Counted from the stretch's first letter, positions 10,792 to 20,999 are shown. The stretch is 64,000 nucleotides of DNA from Sphingomonas aliaeris (GCF_016743815.1 NZ_CP061035.1:3779001-3843000), one strand, 5' to 3'. The notes: generated by a model not told the origin, from the sequence alone. A program made the numbers and translations.

Positions 10792-10876
10792 AGAAGATTG
10801 GTTCACGCGGAGCCGCGGAGAAAGAAAGGATACAACCTTTTCTTCGCGTTTTCGCGCCTTCGCGAACCGATCTTCT
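10792..10876. repeat. Long imperfect inverted repeat (REP/MITE-like) between convergent genes
   Basis: AGAAGATTGGTTC at 10792 mirrors GAACCGATCTTCT ending at 10876 with one mismatch. The interior arms (10805-10829 and 10836-10863) pair imperfectly around a 6-base ATACAA loop, so the whole 85-base element folds on itself. It fills the purH/flippase gap and may end transcription from both sides. The arms resemble dispersed CGCGGAG-type repeats I have seen in sphingomonads, but that is recollection only. Confidence 0.65.
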
Positions 10877-10891
10877 CAGCCGAAAAAGACG

Positions 10892-12397
10892 TCAGCCTGC
10901 GGCGCTGTCCTTCGGCATCGACTTGAACAAGGCCCGATCCGCCGGGGTAAGTGCCCATCTGAACAGCACGAACAGATAGGTCGCGGCAATCGCCGGGATG
11001 CCGAACACCACCTCCGCCCATTCGTAACGGCGCGGCAACCAGGTAAATACGGTGCCGACGACGATCGCGGCCAGCGCGCCCCACAGCATCGGCCATCGCC
11101 ACCCCGCGACGCGCGCCTTCAACAGGTGCGACAGGAAATTGGACTTGATGACCGATGTCAGCCCGACCGACAGCAGCAATGCCAGCGCCGGTCCAGCCGC
11201 CTGATAATTGACCGGCCAGCCCACGCCGCGCATCGCGAAGATCAAGCCAAAGCTAAGCCCGATCTGAAAGCCCAGCATACCTAGAGAAATCAGCAGGTTA
11301 CGGAACCGAGCAATGTAAACGAGCGCGCTTTCCGAAACCGCCCCGGTCGATGCGGCCGCCTCCGCCGTCAGCAGGAACCCCAGGGCCGCGGTGCCCGCGA
11401 CGAATTGTGGTCCGACGATCCCCATCACCGCTTCGCCCGGGATCGACCCCATCAGCGCGAGCCCGACCTGCGCCGCCATGATCCAGAAACCCACCTGTCG
11501 GATCTGCGCCGCCACCGCTTCCTTATCGTTACGGGCAAGCGCCGTGGTCACGACCGGCCCCAGGATCGGATCGAAGCTCGTCTTCAGCTTGCCGGGGATC
11601 GAGGCGACCTGTTGCGCCATGTAATAGATGCCAACGATCTTCGGTTCGAACATCACACCCAGGATGAACCGGTCGACGTTACGCGTGCCCCATTCGATCG
11701 CATCGGCACCCGCCAGCGGCGCGTTGCGCCGGGCGAGACGGAGCAGAATGCTAGGCCGCGGACGCCACCCATAAGGCAGACCATAGCTGCGGATGAACGG
11801 GATCAGCGACGCGATCAAGGCCGCTGCCATCGAAGCGATATAGGACAGGACCAGCCCGTCACGCAGCGAATAGAAGGAGAAAGCCCAGGCCGCGATGCTG
11901 ATCGTCCACGGCTCGATCACCGCGCGCGCCGTTACCGTGGCCTTGACGTTGCGGCGATAGGCGAGTGCCGCAAGGCTGATGTCGGACCATGCCGTCGCGA
12001 ATACGATCAGCGCGAGCCACCGGTCCATGCCCCGGATCGGGCTGTTCGGATACATCACCTCGGGCACCATCACGAGCACCGCGCTGGCGATCAGCGACGC
12101 GATCAGCGCCACCGCCATCGCATCCCACACCACGCACACGGCGGGTCGATCCCCCTCGGACAGCGCTTGAGCGAGACCGCGTTTCAGGCCGAGGGTCGCG
12201 ATCAATGCGGCCAGTTCGACCACGACGACCGCCAGCGCGAACCGCCCGACCTGATCCGGACCGTAGATGCGCCCGGCAATGAAGAGGAACGGCAGCCGCG
12301 CGACCAGCCGCATCAGGAAACCGATGATGTTGGTCCGCCCGCCCTTGGCCAGCGCGTTCAGTTCATCCGTACCGGATGCGGCGACGGGATCAGGCAC
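10892..12397 (-). CDS. Polysaccharide/O-antigen flippase-like membrane protein (MATE/MVF superfamily)
   Basis: This 501-residue protein is almost entirely hydrophobic helices (about 12-14 predicted spans) separated by short charged loops. The N-terminal GRTNIIGFLMRLVARLPFLFI and the GADAIEWGTRNVDRFILGVM segment fit Wzx-like lipid-linked oligosaccharide exporters. Start is a GTG at 12397; no better start is nearby. It lies 63 bases downstream of polA on the same strand. A glycosyltransferase gene lies upstream of polA and an rfb cluster at the window end, but no wzy or wzz is close, so the cargo is unknown. Confidence 0.75.
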   Translation of the reverse strand: MPDPVAASGTDELNALAKGGRTNIIGFLMRLVARLPFLFIAGRIYGPDQVGRFALAVVVVELAALIATLGLKRGLAQALSEGDRPAVCVVWDAMAVALIASLIASAVLVMVPEVMYPNSPIRGMDRWLALIVFATAWSDISLAALAYRRNVKATVTARAVIEPWTISIAAWAFSFYSLRDGLVLSYIASMAAALIASLIPFIRSYGLPYGWRPRPSILLRLARRNAPLAGADAIEWGTRNVDRFILGVMFEPKIVGIYYMAQQVASIPGKLKTSFDPILGPVVTTALARNDKEAVAAQIRQVGFWIMAAQVGLALMGSIPGEAVMGIVGPQFVAGTAALGFLLTAEAAASTGAVSESALVYIARFRNLLISLGMLGFQIGLSFGLIFAMRGVGWPVNYQAAGPALALLLSVGLTSVIKSNFLSHLLKARVAGWRWPMLWGALAAIVVGTVFTWLPRRYEWAEVVFGIPAIAATYLFVLFRWALTPADRALFKSMPKDSAAG

Positions 12398-12460
12398 GCC
12401 TGAGGCGCCTGTTCGAGCCGATATCGACTCCGTTCACCGCGAACATGTCGAAGGACGCTA

Positions 12461-15251
12461 TCAATGCGCCGCACCCCAGCTGAGGCCAGTCCCGATCTCG
12501 ATCCCCAGCGGCACGTCCAGCGTGACCAGGGGTTCGGCGGCGGTCGCCATGACGCGTTCGATCACCGGGCGCGCCGCCTCGACATCGCCTTCGGGCAGTT
12601 CGAAGACGAGCTCGTCGTGCACCTGCAACAACATGCGGACGTTCGGCAGACCCGCATCGAGCAAAGCCGGCCCCATCCGCACCATTGCGCGCTTGATGAT
12701 GTCCGCGGACGTGCCCTGGATCGGCGCGTTGATCGCGGCGCGCTCGGCGCCCTGCCGCTCATGCTGGACCTTCGAGCTGATCCGCGGGAAATGCGTCTTT
12801 CGGCCGAACAAGGTCAGCGTGTAGCCGCGCTCCCGGACGAACTCGGTCGTCGCGGCGATATAGTTGCGGATGCCGGGGAAGCGTTCGAAATAGCGATCGA
12901 TCATTGCCTGCGCCTCTTCCGCCGTTACGTCCAGCCGTCCGGCCAGGCCCCAGCGGCTGATACCGTACAGGATCGCGAAGTTGATCGTCTTGGCCCGCCC
13001 GCGCGTGTCGCGATTGACCTCGCCGAACAATTCCTGCGCGGTCAGGCTGTGAATGTCGTCGCCGTTCGCGAACGCCGCCTTCAACGCCGGTACGTCCGCC
13101 ATATGCGCCGCCAGCCGCAATTCGATCTGGCTGTAATCCGCCGCGAGCAGCACGTTGCCCGGCTCCGCCACGAACGCGTCGCGGATCTGCCGGCCCGTCT
13201 CGGTGCGGATCGGAATATTCTGCAGGTTCGGATCGGTCGAGGACAGCCGTCCGGTCTGCGCGCCGGTCAGGCTGTACGACGTATGCACGCGCCCGGTCGA
13301 CGGGTTGATCTGCGCCTGCAACGCATCGGTATAGGTGGATTTCAGCTTCGAAAGCTGGCGCCAGTCGAGCACTTTGCGCGCGATATCCTTGCCCGGCGAA
13401 TCCTTGTCCGCCGCGATCCGCTCCAGTTCGTTGACGTCGGTCGAATAGACGCCCGACTTGCCCTTGCGCCCGCCCTTGATGCCCATCCGCTCGAACAGAA
13501 CGTCGCCCAGCTGCTTCGGGCTGCCGATCGTGAAGGCGCCGCCCGCCAAAGCGTGGATATGGACTTCCAACGCGCCCATCTGCTCCGCGAACTCCGCCGA
13601 CAGGGCCGACAGCCTGGCGGCGTCGACCTTGATGCCGTGACGTTCCATCTGCGCGATCACCGGGATCAGCGGGCGATCGACCATCTCGTACACGCGGGTC
13701 GCAGCCTCGCCCGCCAGACGGGGCTTGAACCGCCGCCATAGCCGCAGCGTCACGTCCGCATCCTCCGCGGCGTAGCGGGTCGCCGCCTTCAGATCGACTT
13801 CTGCAAAGCTGCGCTGAGTCTTGCCGACGCCGACGACATCCTTGAACGCGATGCAGCTGTGCGACAGGTGCGTCGCGGCGAGTTCGTCCATCCCGTGGCC
13901 GTGCAAGCCGGCGTCGAGGTCGAAGCTCATCACGATCGTGTCGTCATGCGGCGCGACGGCGATTCCACCGATTTCATCTGCACATCGCGCCAGCACGATC
14001 ATGTCGTATTTCAGATTGTGCCCAATCTTCAGGACGCTGGGATCCTCGAACAGGTCCTTCAACTTGGCCAGCGCGACCCTGCGGTCGAGCTGCACCGGCA
14101 CCTCAGCGAACATGTCCGTCCCCCCCATGCGCGAGAGGTACGTAGCAGGCGAGATTGGGATGCAGCGCCATGCTGACCCCGACCAGTTCGGCGCGCGTCG
14201 CATCGATGCCGGTCGTCTCGGTATCGATCGCGATCCAGCCCTGATGCCGCGCGACCTGGATCCAGCGGTCCAGCCCCGCCTCGTCCACCACGGTCTCGTA
14301 CCCGTCATGGTCGCAGGGCGGATCCTCCTCCTCGGGCACCGCGATCAGGCCGGGGTCGGAATGCGGGGCCGCGACCGGCGCATCCGCCACCGCCGACAGC
14401 TTGGCGAGCAGCGAACGGAAGCCGTGATGTTCCAGAAACGCGCGTAAGGGTGCGTCAGGAATACCCTTCAGTTCCAGATCGTCGAGCGGCTCGGGCAAGG
14501 CCACGTCGCATTTCAGATCGACCAATACGCGCGACAGGCGCGCCATTTCGGCATGCTCGATCAGATTCTCGCGCAGCTTGCTCGCCTTCATCGTCGGCGC
14601 GGCCGCCAGTACGGATTCGAGATCGCCATGTTCCAGGATCAGCTTCGCGGCGGTCTTCGGGCCGACACCCGGCACGCCGGGTACGTTGTCGACGCTGTCG
14701 CCCATCAGCGCGAGCACGTCGCCCAATTGTCCCGGCACGATTCCGAAGAACTTCTCGGCGACATGTTCCGGCCCGAGCCGGCGATTGTTCATCGTGTCGT
14801 ACAGGTCGAGTCCGGGCTCGATCAGTTGCATCAAATCCTTGTCCGACGACACGATCGTCACCTGCCACCCCTGCGCCAGCGCGGCCTTGGAATAGCAGGC
14901 GATGATGTCGTCCGCTTCCAGACCCTCGGTCTCGATGCACGGCAGGCTGAACGCGCGCGTCGCATCGCGAATCATCGGGAATTGCGGCACCAGATCCTCT
15001 GGCGGCGGTGGCCGGTGCGCCTTGTACTGGTCGTACAGGTCGTTGCGGAACGTTTTCGACGACTTGTCGAGGATCACCGCCATGTGCGTCGGGCCGTCCG
15101 CCGCATGCAGTTCGTCGACCAGCTTCCACAGCATCGTCGTATAGCCATAGACGGCACCTACCGGCTCGCCATGCTTGTTGGTCAGCGGCGGCAGGCGATG
15201 ATAGGCGCGGAAGATGTAACCCGAGCCATCGACGAGATAGAGATGCGGCAT
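12461..15251 (-). CDS. polA: DNA polymerase I, interrupted by a one-base frameshift
   Basis: The sequence encodes every part of Pol I but in two frames. Frame one (15251 to a stop at 14103) holds the 5'-3' exonuclease (LYLVDGSGYIFRAYHRLPPL, GDSVDNVPGVPGVGPKTA) and the proofreading Exo I motif AIDTETTGID. Frame two (homology from 14119 to 12461) holds Exo II (IGHNLKYDMI), Exo III (YAAEDADVTLRLW) and polymerase motifs A (LAADYSQIELR), B (AKTINFAILYGISRWGL) and C (LLQVHDELVFE). The break is a run of seven G on the coding strand (14120-14126). With six, the join reads AHGGTDMFAE and the gene is 929 residues, the normal length. A sequencing error is most likely. Confidence 0.93.
14120..14126 (-). 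other. polA: Frameshift site in polA (G7 run on the coding strand)
   Basis: Seven consecutive C on the plus strand. Removing one rejoins the proofreading and polymerase halves of DNA polymerase I exactly in phase: the downstream codon ACG at 14119-14117 lies in the frame used to 12461. Confidence 0.85.
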
Positions 15252-15305
15252 GGCGCCTGCGATAGCAGCGCTCCGGCGCGGTAGCGAGAGGCAACGCGCA
15301 CCCGA

Positions 15306-16799
15306 CTATCGGCTCGTCGCGGTCACGCGGGCCCGGCCGTTAGAAGCCCTGGCGTTCCAGCACCCGGTTGATCTCGAACCGGGCGTCCGGGGGGCTTTGA
15401 CGCACGGGCCGGGGCGGGCGTAGACGCAGTATCGGCGCTTCGCATACGGGCAGTCGACCAACCGGTAACCGGGCAGGTCGCCCGCGCGGTCGGCGGAGGT
15501 CATCACGAGATCGAACGCGCGCGATGACCGTGCATCTGCCTGCGCATCGTCGCCATATTGATAGATCGGGGCGGTGCGCCCGAACAAGGCGTAGCTGCCG
15601 ACGATCGGCTCCACGGGCCGGTATACCGCGATACCGCAGGCCTGCGGTTGCGATCCGGCTACTCGCCATGCCGCGAGCAGTTCGGGATTCTGACCCCAGG
15701 TCCGCGTCGAGTCACCCGTCGCCCCGCAAGCGATCGATAGCAGTACCCAGCCCGCGATGATCCATCCCGTCGTCGGCGTCTTCCTGAACCGCGCCGCCAG
15801 ATCGATGCTGCCGATCCCCGCGAGCAGCACGATCAACGTCGTGGTCAGCAGGATGAAGCGATATTCCTTGTGCGGCACCAGCGCGTGAATCGCCAAATTG
15901 ACGACCGCAGCGACAAGCAGGACCGGATATCGCCGCGCACCGACCACCGCCAGGATCAGGATCGGCACGACCGCCCAGCCCCACAGGTCCCAGATATCGA
16001 CCAAATAGCGCCACGGCGGATCGACGCCGAACGCCGCGCTGCGATTGTCGATCAGGTTCAGCGTGAAATTGCGCACGATCCACATGAACGGCCATGCGCC
16101 GCCCGCCAGATCGGCCGCGCCGGCGATGATAGCGGCGCCGACCCCGCCCAGGATCATTGCGCGCCATCGCGACCCGTCCAGCCGCCCGGCCCAGAGTGCG
16201 AGGATCCCCACCGCCGGCGCATATTGGAACCGCACGAGACAGCAGGCGCCCAGCAGCGCACCGCCGATCACCGTCCAGCGCGGCGGGCGATCCACCAGCA
16301 GCGCAGCCGCCGCGGCGACGAAACAGGCGGTCGCGATCGGTTCGGACAAGGTGCGGGACGAGAAATAGGCGATTTCGAACCACGTCGTCGCAATCACCGC
16401 GGCGACCATCGCATGCGTGCGCGACAGTCGTGCGCCCAACGCCACGGCGCCGAAAATCGTCCCGAACGAGATGACTCCGCATACCAGACGCGGCAGGATG
16501 ATCGGCAATGCGCTGCCCGGCGCGATCGCATATCCCAATGCGGTCGGCCCCGCGAACAGCATCGGCAGCAGCCAGGACCGCGCCCCCTCGCGCGCTTCCC
16601 AGGTCATCACCCACGGGCCGACGCCCAGGTGATAGGCGGGTTCCAGATATTGCCACACCTCGTCCGCGTGGTGGATCACCGGCCAGATCGCGATGCCGAT
16701 GCGGATGACGATGGCGAAGGCGAGGATCGACAGGAATGCCCGGTCCCGGATCAGCGCCCTCAGGCCGACCGGCACATCGTCAGGCCGATGCGTGATCAA
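15306..16799 (-). CDS. GT22-type mannosyltransferase-like membrane protein, C-terminus probably frameshifted
   Basis: This multi-spanning protein of about 490 residues carries the GT22 (Alg9/PIG-B-like) signature: the acidic HADEVWQYLEPAYHLGVGPW loop after the first membrane helix, then TWEAREGARSWLLP. Such enzymes use lipid-phosphate sugars on the outer face of the membrane. The TTG start at 16799 overlaps the stop of the beta-lactamase-like gene. As read, the last residues are low-complexity (RTPGSRSTGCWNARASNGRA). Adding one base to the C6 run at 15389-15394 gives APPDARFEINRVLERQGF and a stop at 15340 (486 residues), which looks more natural. Confidence 0.8.
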   Translation of the reverse strand: MITHRPDDVPVGLRALIRDRAFLSILAFAIVIRIGIAIWPVIHHADEVWQYLEPAYHLGVGPWVMTWEAREGARSWLLPMLFAGPTALGYAIAPGSALPIILPRLVCGVISFGTIFGAVALGARLSRTHAMVAAVIATTWFEIAYFSSRTLSEPIATACFVAAAAALLVDRPPRWTVIGGALLGACCLVRFQYAPAVGILALWAGRLDGSRWRAMILGGVGAAIIAGAADLAGGAWPFMWIVRNFTLNLIDNRSAAFGVDPPWRYLVDIWDLWGWAVVPILILAVVGARRYPVLLVAAVVNLAIHALVPHKEYRFILLTTTLIVLLAGIGSIDLAARFRKTPTTGWIIAGWVLLSIACGATGDSTRTWGQNPELLAAWRVAGSQPQACGIAVYRPVEPIVGSYALFGRTAPIYQYGDDAQADARSSRAFDLVMTSADRAGDLPGYRLVDCPYAKRRYCVYARPGPCVKAPRTPGSRSTGCWNARASNGRARVTATSR

Positions 16800-17872
16800 G
16801 CGCCGTGGTTCATCACCACTGCGGCGACCACCGCCTGCATCAGCGCCTGCCGCTCGGCGATCGGGCGCGGCGTGTCGCCGATCATCACCGCCAGCGAATA
16901 ACTGCGGCCGTCGGGGGCGATGAGGACGCCGACATCGTTATAGCCTGCCGTCCGCCCGGCGAGATCCTGCCCGGTGCCGGTCTTGTGCCCGAAACTCCAT
17001 CCGGCGGGCACCGCGCCGCGCAGCCTCTGCTTGCCCGTCCTGGACGATTCCATCGTACCGATCAGATACTCGGTCGAACTGCGCGACAGCAACTCGCCCC
17101 GCTTCAACCTGGCGAGCGCGCCCGCGATCGCGCTCGGCGCCGCACCGTCCGGCGGATTGGCGACATAGCGATCGAACGCCGCGATCCGGTCGGCCCGTGG
17201 CAGCCGGTCACGCGCGCGGTTGAACGCGTCGCCAAACGAGAATTCGGGCTTCCACTCCAGTCCCGCCGTTTCGCTCTGCAAGACGCGCTCGCCCGGTCCA
17301 AAGCGGATGTCGCCCAGCCGTTTGCGTGCGATGAACGCCCGCACCGCGCCCGGCCCGCCGACATATTGCAGCAACCGGTCGTTGCACGTGTTGTCGCTCA
17401 TCGTCAGCGCGCGCCGGAGCAATTCGCCGACCGTCGCGACATAGCCGTCGCCCTTGACCAACGCCGCCACCGGCTGGTGGAAAAGGGTCAGATCTTCGCG
17501 CCGGATCGTCACCGGGTCTTCCAGCCGCAACCGACCGGCATCGCGGAAGTCCAGCACGGTCATCGCGACCCACAATTTGCTGACGCTTTGCTGCGGCAGA
17601 CGGGTGTCGCCGTTGCTCTGGACGGTCCAGCCGCGATCAACGCTGCTGACCGCGATACCCAACTTCCCGTGGAAATTCGCACCCAGTGCCGCGACGTTGG
17701 CAGCCAGCGCCTGTGGTGGCGCGACCGGCCTCGATGCGCGTGGCGGGATGGGCAGGATAAGCTCGTACGATGGTGGCGTCAGCGCATCGGCAGTCTGCTG
17801 CCCCCCGTGGCTGCAGGATCCCAGCGTAATGGCCAGCATCAGCGCCGCGCCCAGCCGCCGCGACCTGCGCAT
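16796..17872 (-). CDS. Class A beta-lactamase-like serine hydrolase, lipoprotein
   Basis: The 358-residue protein starts with a lipoprotein signal (MRRSRRLGAALMLAITLGSC). It has three active-site elements of class A enzymes: SxxK as QSVSKLW, SDN as MSDNTCNDRLLQ, and KTG as GHKTGTGQ. The loop that should carry Glu166-x-x-Leu-Asn is not recognisable; after GGPGAVRAFI the segment GDIRFGPGERVLQSETAGLEW plus about 30 extra residues replaces it. It may be a divergent beta-lactamase or a non-resistance serine hydrolase. The start is the Met just before the signal peptide; a longer open frame upstream lacks signal features. Confidence 0.8.
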   Translation of the reverse strand: MRRSRRLGAALMLAITLGSCSHGGQQTADALTPPSYELILPIPPRASRPVAPPQALAANVAALGANFHGKLGIAVSSVDRGWTVQSNGDTRLPQQSVSKLWVAMTVLDFRDAGRLRLEDPVTIRREDLTLFHQPVAALVKGDGYVATVGELLRRALTMSDNTCNDRLLQYVGGPGAVRAFIARKRLGDIRFGPGERVLQSETAGLEWKPEFSFGDAFNRARDRLPRADRIAAFDRYVANPPDGAAPSAIAGALARLKRGELLSRSSTEYLIGTMESSRTGKQRLRGAVPAGWSFGHKTGTGQDLAGRTAGYNDVGVLIAPDGRSYSLAVMIGDTPRPIAERQALMQAVVAAVVMNHGA

Positions 17873-18041
17873 CCCGCCCGTATCTGATGTCAAATCGACC
17901 AAACCCACGCCCCGTATCCCCGCACGACAGAGCCTAGCGGAGGAGAGTTGCCAAAAAATAGCTATCTGACAAGTCTGCGGTGAATAGGACATGACCTGCG
18001 GCGGAACGAGTCGAGGTTACCGCCCGACCGCCGCCCGGCGA

Positions 18042-19631
18042 TTACGGGACGAGAACCGTGTCCACCGGTTCCGGCAGCGTCGTGGGATAATCCAGCGTGT
18101 AGTGCAGCCCGCGGCTTTCATGCCGGTGCAGCGCGCTGCGCACGATCAGCTCCGCCGTCTGCAACAGGTTGCGCAGTTCGATCAGGTCGGGCGTGACGCG
18201 GAAATGGCCGTAATAGTCGTTCACTTCCTCGGTCAGCAGGCGGATGCGGTGTTGCGCGCGTTCCAGCCGCTTGGTCGTCCGCACGATCCCGACATAATTC
18301 CACATGAAGCGCCGGATCTCGGTCCAGTTCTGCTTGATCACCACCTCCTCGTCCGAATTCTCGACGCGGCTTTCGTCCCACGGCCGGATCTGCGGCGGCG
18401 GGGGCAGGTCGTCCCAGCACGCCGCGATATGTTTCGCGGCGCTTTCCCCGAACACGAAGCATTCCAGCAGCGAATTGGACGCGAGGCGGTTGGCGCCGTG
18501 CAGCCCGCTCTCGCTGCATTCCCCCGCCGCATACAGGCCGGGCAGGTCGGTCTTGCCATGCAGGTCGATGACGATCCCGCCGCACGTATAATGTTGTGCC
18601 GGGACGACCGGGATCGGTTCCTTCGTCATGTCGATGCCGAGTCCGAGCAGCTTTTCATGGATCGTCGGGAAATGGTGCGTGATGAAGTCCGCGCCCATGT
18701 GACTGATGTCGAGATGGACGTAATCCAGCCCCAGCCGCTTGATTTCATGGTCGATCGCGCGCGCCACTACGTCGCGCGGCGCCAGTTCGGCGCGCTCGTC
18801 GAAGTCGGGCATGAAGCGATAGCCTGTTTCGGGGATCAGCAACCGCCCGCCTTCACCGCGAACCGCCTCGGTGATCAGGAAATTCTTGACCTCCAGATTG
18901 TACAGGCAGGTCGGGTGGAACTGCATCATCTCCATGTTCGACACACGGCATCCCGCGCGCCACGCCATCGCGATGCCGTCCCCCGTCGCCCCGCGCGGCG
19001 CGGTGGAGAACAGGTACGTCCGCCCCGCCCCGCCCGTTGCCAATATCGTCGCGCGCGCGGTATACAGTTCCACCCCGCCGGTCGCGCGGTTGACGGCATA
19101 GACGCCCCACACATTGCCCGCGCCCGAATAGCGCTGCTCATGCCGGCTGGTGGCAAGGTCGATCGCGACCCGGTCCGGCACCAGCGTGATGTTCGGATGC
19201 GCAGTGGCGGCATTCTGCAACGCTTCCTGCACCGCCCATCCGGTCGCGTCGTCGACATGGACGATGCGGCGATGCGAATGACCCCCCTCGCGCGTTAGGT
19301 GGCGCGTATCGCCTTCCATGTTGAACGGCACGCCCAGTTCGGCCAGCCGCTCGATCGCCGCCGGCGCGCTCTCGACCACGAACTCGACGGTTGCACGGTC
19401 GTTCAGTCCCGCGCCCGCGATCATCGTATCCTCGATATGGCTGTCGAACGTGTCGCCCGGCTCCAGCACCGCGGCGATCCCGCCCTGTGCCCAGGCGGTC
19501 GATCCTTCGTTCAACTGTCCCTTCGCCAGCACCGTGACCTTGAAACGATCGGCCAGGTTCAGCGCCGCGGTCAATCCGGCGGCGCCCGAACCGATGATCA
19601 GCACGTCGCTCTGGTGCCCGCTATCCGCCAA
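18042..19631 (-). CDS. nadB: L-aspartate oxidase
   Basis: NadB oxidises L-aspartate to iminoaspartate, the first step of de novo NAD synthesis. The 529-residue flavoprotein shows the FAD motif VLIIGSGAAGLTAAL, STAWAQGGIAAVL, the active-site HLTREGGHSHRRIVHVDD, ATGGAGRTYLFSTAPRGATG and MEMMQFHPTCL. The C-terminal helical domain (RRFMWNYVGIVRTTKRLERA) is NadB-type rather than SdhA-type. No nadA or nadC is in the window; the gene stands alone. Confidence 0.94.
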   Translation of the reverse strand: MADSGHQSDVLIIGSGAAGLTAALNLADRFKVTVLAKGQLNEGSTAWAQGGIAAVLEPGDTFDSHIEDTMIAGAGLNDRATVEFVVESAPAAIERLAELGVPFNMEGDTRHLTREGGHSHRRIVHVDDATGWAVQEALQNAATAHPNITLVPDRVAIDLATSRHEQRYSGAGNVWGVYAVNRATGGVELYTARATILATGGAGRTYLFSTAPRGATGDGIAMAWRAGCRVSNMEMMQFHPTCLYNLEVKNFLITEAVRGEGGRLLIPETGYRFMPDFDERAELAPRDVVARAIDHEIKRLGLDYVHLDISHMGADFITHHFPTIHEKLLGLGIDMTKEPIPVVPAQHYTCGGIVIDLHGKTDLPGLYAAGECSESGLHGANRLASNSLLECFVFGESAAKHIAACWDDLPPPPQIRPWDESRVENSDEEVVIKQNWTEIRRFMWNYVGIVRTTKRLERAQHRIRLLTEEVNDYYGHFRVTPDLIELRNLLQTAELIVRSALHRHESRGLHYTLDYPTTLPEPVDTVLVP

Positions 19632-19784
19632 TGATCGTCTCCTTCGTGGGTCGCCGCCTTAGAGGCGCAACCGTCCGCCATGACAAGACGAACGGGTGAA
19701 AATCCGACGGCGACCGAATGTTAACAGCCGATGCGACGAACGGAGGAACGCCGGGACGGGCCTCTGCATTTGCCGGGGGTGACT

Positions 19785-19955
19785 ATGAGACAGAAACCGA
19801 CCCGTGCGCAGGATCGCGCCGCACGGCTGCACCGCGAAGCGCTGAATTGCCTGGCGATCGCGGTGAAGGAAGAGGAAGTCGATCACACCGCGCAGCTGAT
19901 CGACGAGGCGCTGAAACTCGCCAAGAGATCGCGGGAATTGAGCGGAGTGGAATAA
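19785..19955 (+). CDS. Small conserved-looking protein, function unknown
   Basis: This 56-residue, charged, helical protein (MRQKPTRAQDRAARLHREAL to KLAKRSRELSGVE) is preceded by GGGGGTGACT as a possible ribosome-binding site. It has no membrane segment or motif I recognise. The frame is open 54 bases further upstream, but the MRQKPTRAQ start gives a more plausible N-terminus. It is convergent with the ABC ATPase gene. Confidence 0.6.
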   Translation: MRQKPTRAQDRAARLHREALNCLAIAVKEEEVDHTAQLIDEALKLAKRSRELSGVE

Positions 19956-19979
19956 GGCCAGTATCGAAGGACTGAAGCC

Positions 19980-20903
19980 TCAGGCGTTCGCCGCCCGCGT
20001 CAAGTTCAGGAACACGTCCTCCAGGTCGGCCTCGCGCGTCGATACGTCCACGATGCCGTACCCGTCGGCCTGTACCGCGCCCAGTACTTCCCCGGCATTC
20101 ACCTTGTCCTTCGAATAGGTGATCGCCAGCGTGCGCATGCCCTTCAGTTCGATCTTCTGGAAACAGGCGTTTTGCGGCGTGACCGCGACGTCGCGATCGA
20201 CCGTCACCTCGACCAGTTTCTCCGTCGCCATGCCGACCAGCTCGCGCGTCGGCTTGTTGGCGATCAGCTTGCCCTGGTTGATGATCGCGATGCGGTCGCA
20301 CAATTGCTCGGCTTCCTCGAGATAATGCGTCGTCAGCACCACCGTCACGCCCTGATCGTTGAGCTGGCGAACATAGGCCCATAATTGCTGGCGCAGTTCG
20401 ATGTCGACGCCTGCGGTCGGCTCGTCCAGCACCAGCACAGGCGGCGAATGCACCATCGCCTTGGCCACCATCAGCCGACGCTTCATCCCGCCCGAAAGTG
20501 TGCGCGCATAGGCGTTGGCCTTGTCCTCCAGATGCACCGCGCGCAGCAATTCCATCGACCGGCGCTGCCGCTTGGGCACACCGTACAGACCCGCCTGTAT
20601 TTCCAGCGTTTCGATCGGGGTGAAGAATGGATCGAACAGGATTTCCTGATTGACGATCCCGATCGATGCCTTGGCGTTGCGCGGGTGCGCATCCACGTCG
20701 AAGCCCCAGATCTCGGCGCTGCCTCCAGTCTTGTTCACCAGGCCGGCCAGGATATTGATCAGCGTGGATTTCCCCGCGCCATTCGGCCCAAGCAGCCCGA
20801 AGATCGTGCCGCGCGGCACCTCGAACGACACGTCGTCCAGCGCGCGCTTGCCGCCCTTGTAGGTCTTGCACAGATTGGCGATCGCGATGGCGGCTTCGGT
20901 CAT
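19980..20903 (-). CDS. ABC transporter ATP-binding protein (ABC-2 exporter type)
   Basis: This 307-residue ATPase has Walker [11 protein letters not shown]-loop [10 protein letters not shown], the signature LSGGMKRRL, Walker [13 protein letters not shown] and switch His [12 protein letters not shown]. The architecture and the roughly 90-residue C-terminal extension ([20 protein letters not shown]) are typical of DrrA/NodI-like ABC-2 ATPases that pair with a separate membrane subunit. No permease gene is adjacent, so the substrate is unknown. The start is the ATG before [17 protein letters not shown]; the upstream open frame is a shadow of the divergent genes. Confidence 0.92.
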   Translation of the reverse strand: MTEAAIAIANLCKTYKGGKRALDDVSFEVPRGTIFGLLGPNGAGKSTLINILAGLVNKTGGSAEIWGFDVDAHPRNAKASIGIVNQEILFDPFFTPIETLEIQAGLYGVPKRQRRSMELLRAVHLEDKANAYARTLSGGMKRRLMVAKAMVHSPPVLVLDEPTAGVDIELRQQLWAYVRQLNDQGVTVVLTTHYLEEAEQLCDRIAIINQGKLIANKPTRELVGMATEKLVEVTVDRDVAVTPQNACFQKIELKGMRTLAITYSKDKVNAGEVLGAVQADGYGIVDVSTREADLEDVFLNLTRAANA

Positions 20904-20999
20904 GCATCGGCGATAGGCCCCCGCGCCGTGCGCCTCAACCCCTCTCCCGGCAAGGCGGAAGCAATTGTGCGGTGCGTTTTCGGCTGCTATTCCCCGCGC

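Noticed and set aside
14120..14126. Programmed ribosomal frameshifting in polA
   Set aside because: Pol I is not known to use it, and a run of seven G without a visible stimulator is a common sequencing-error context.
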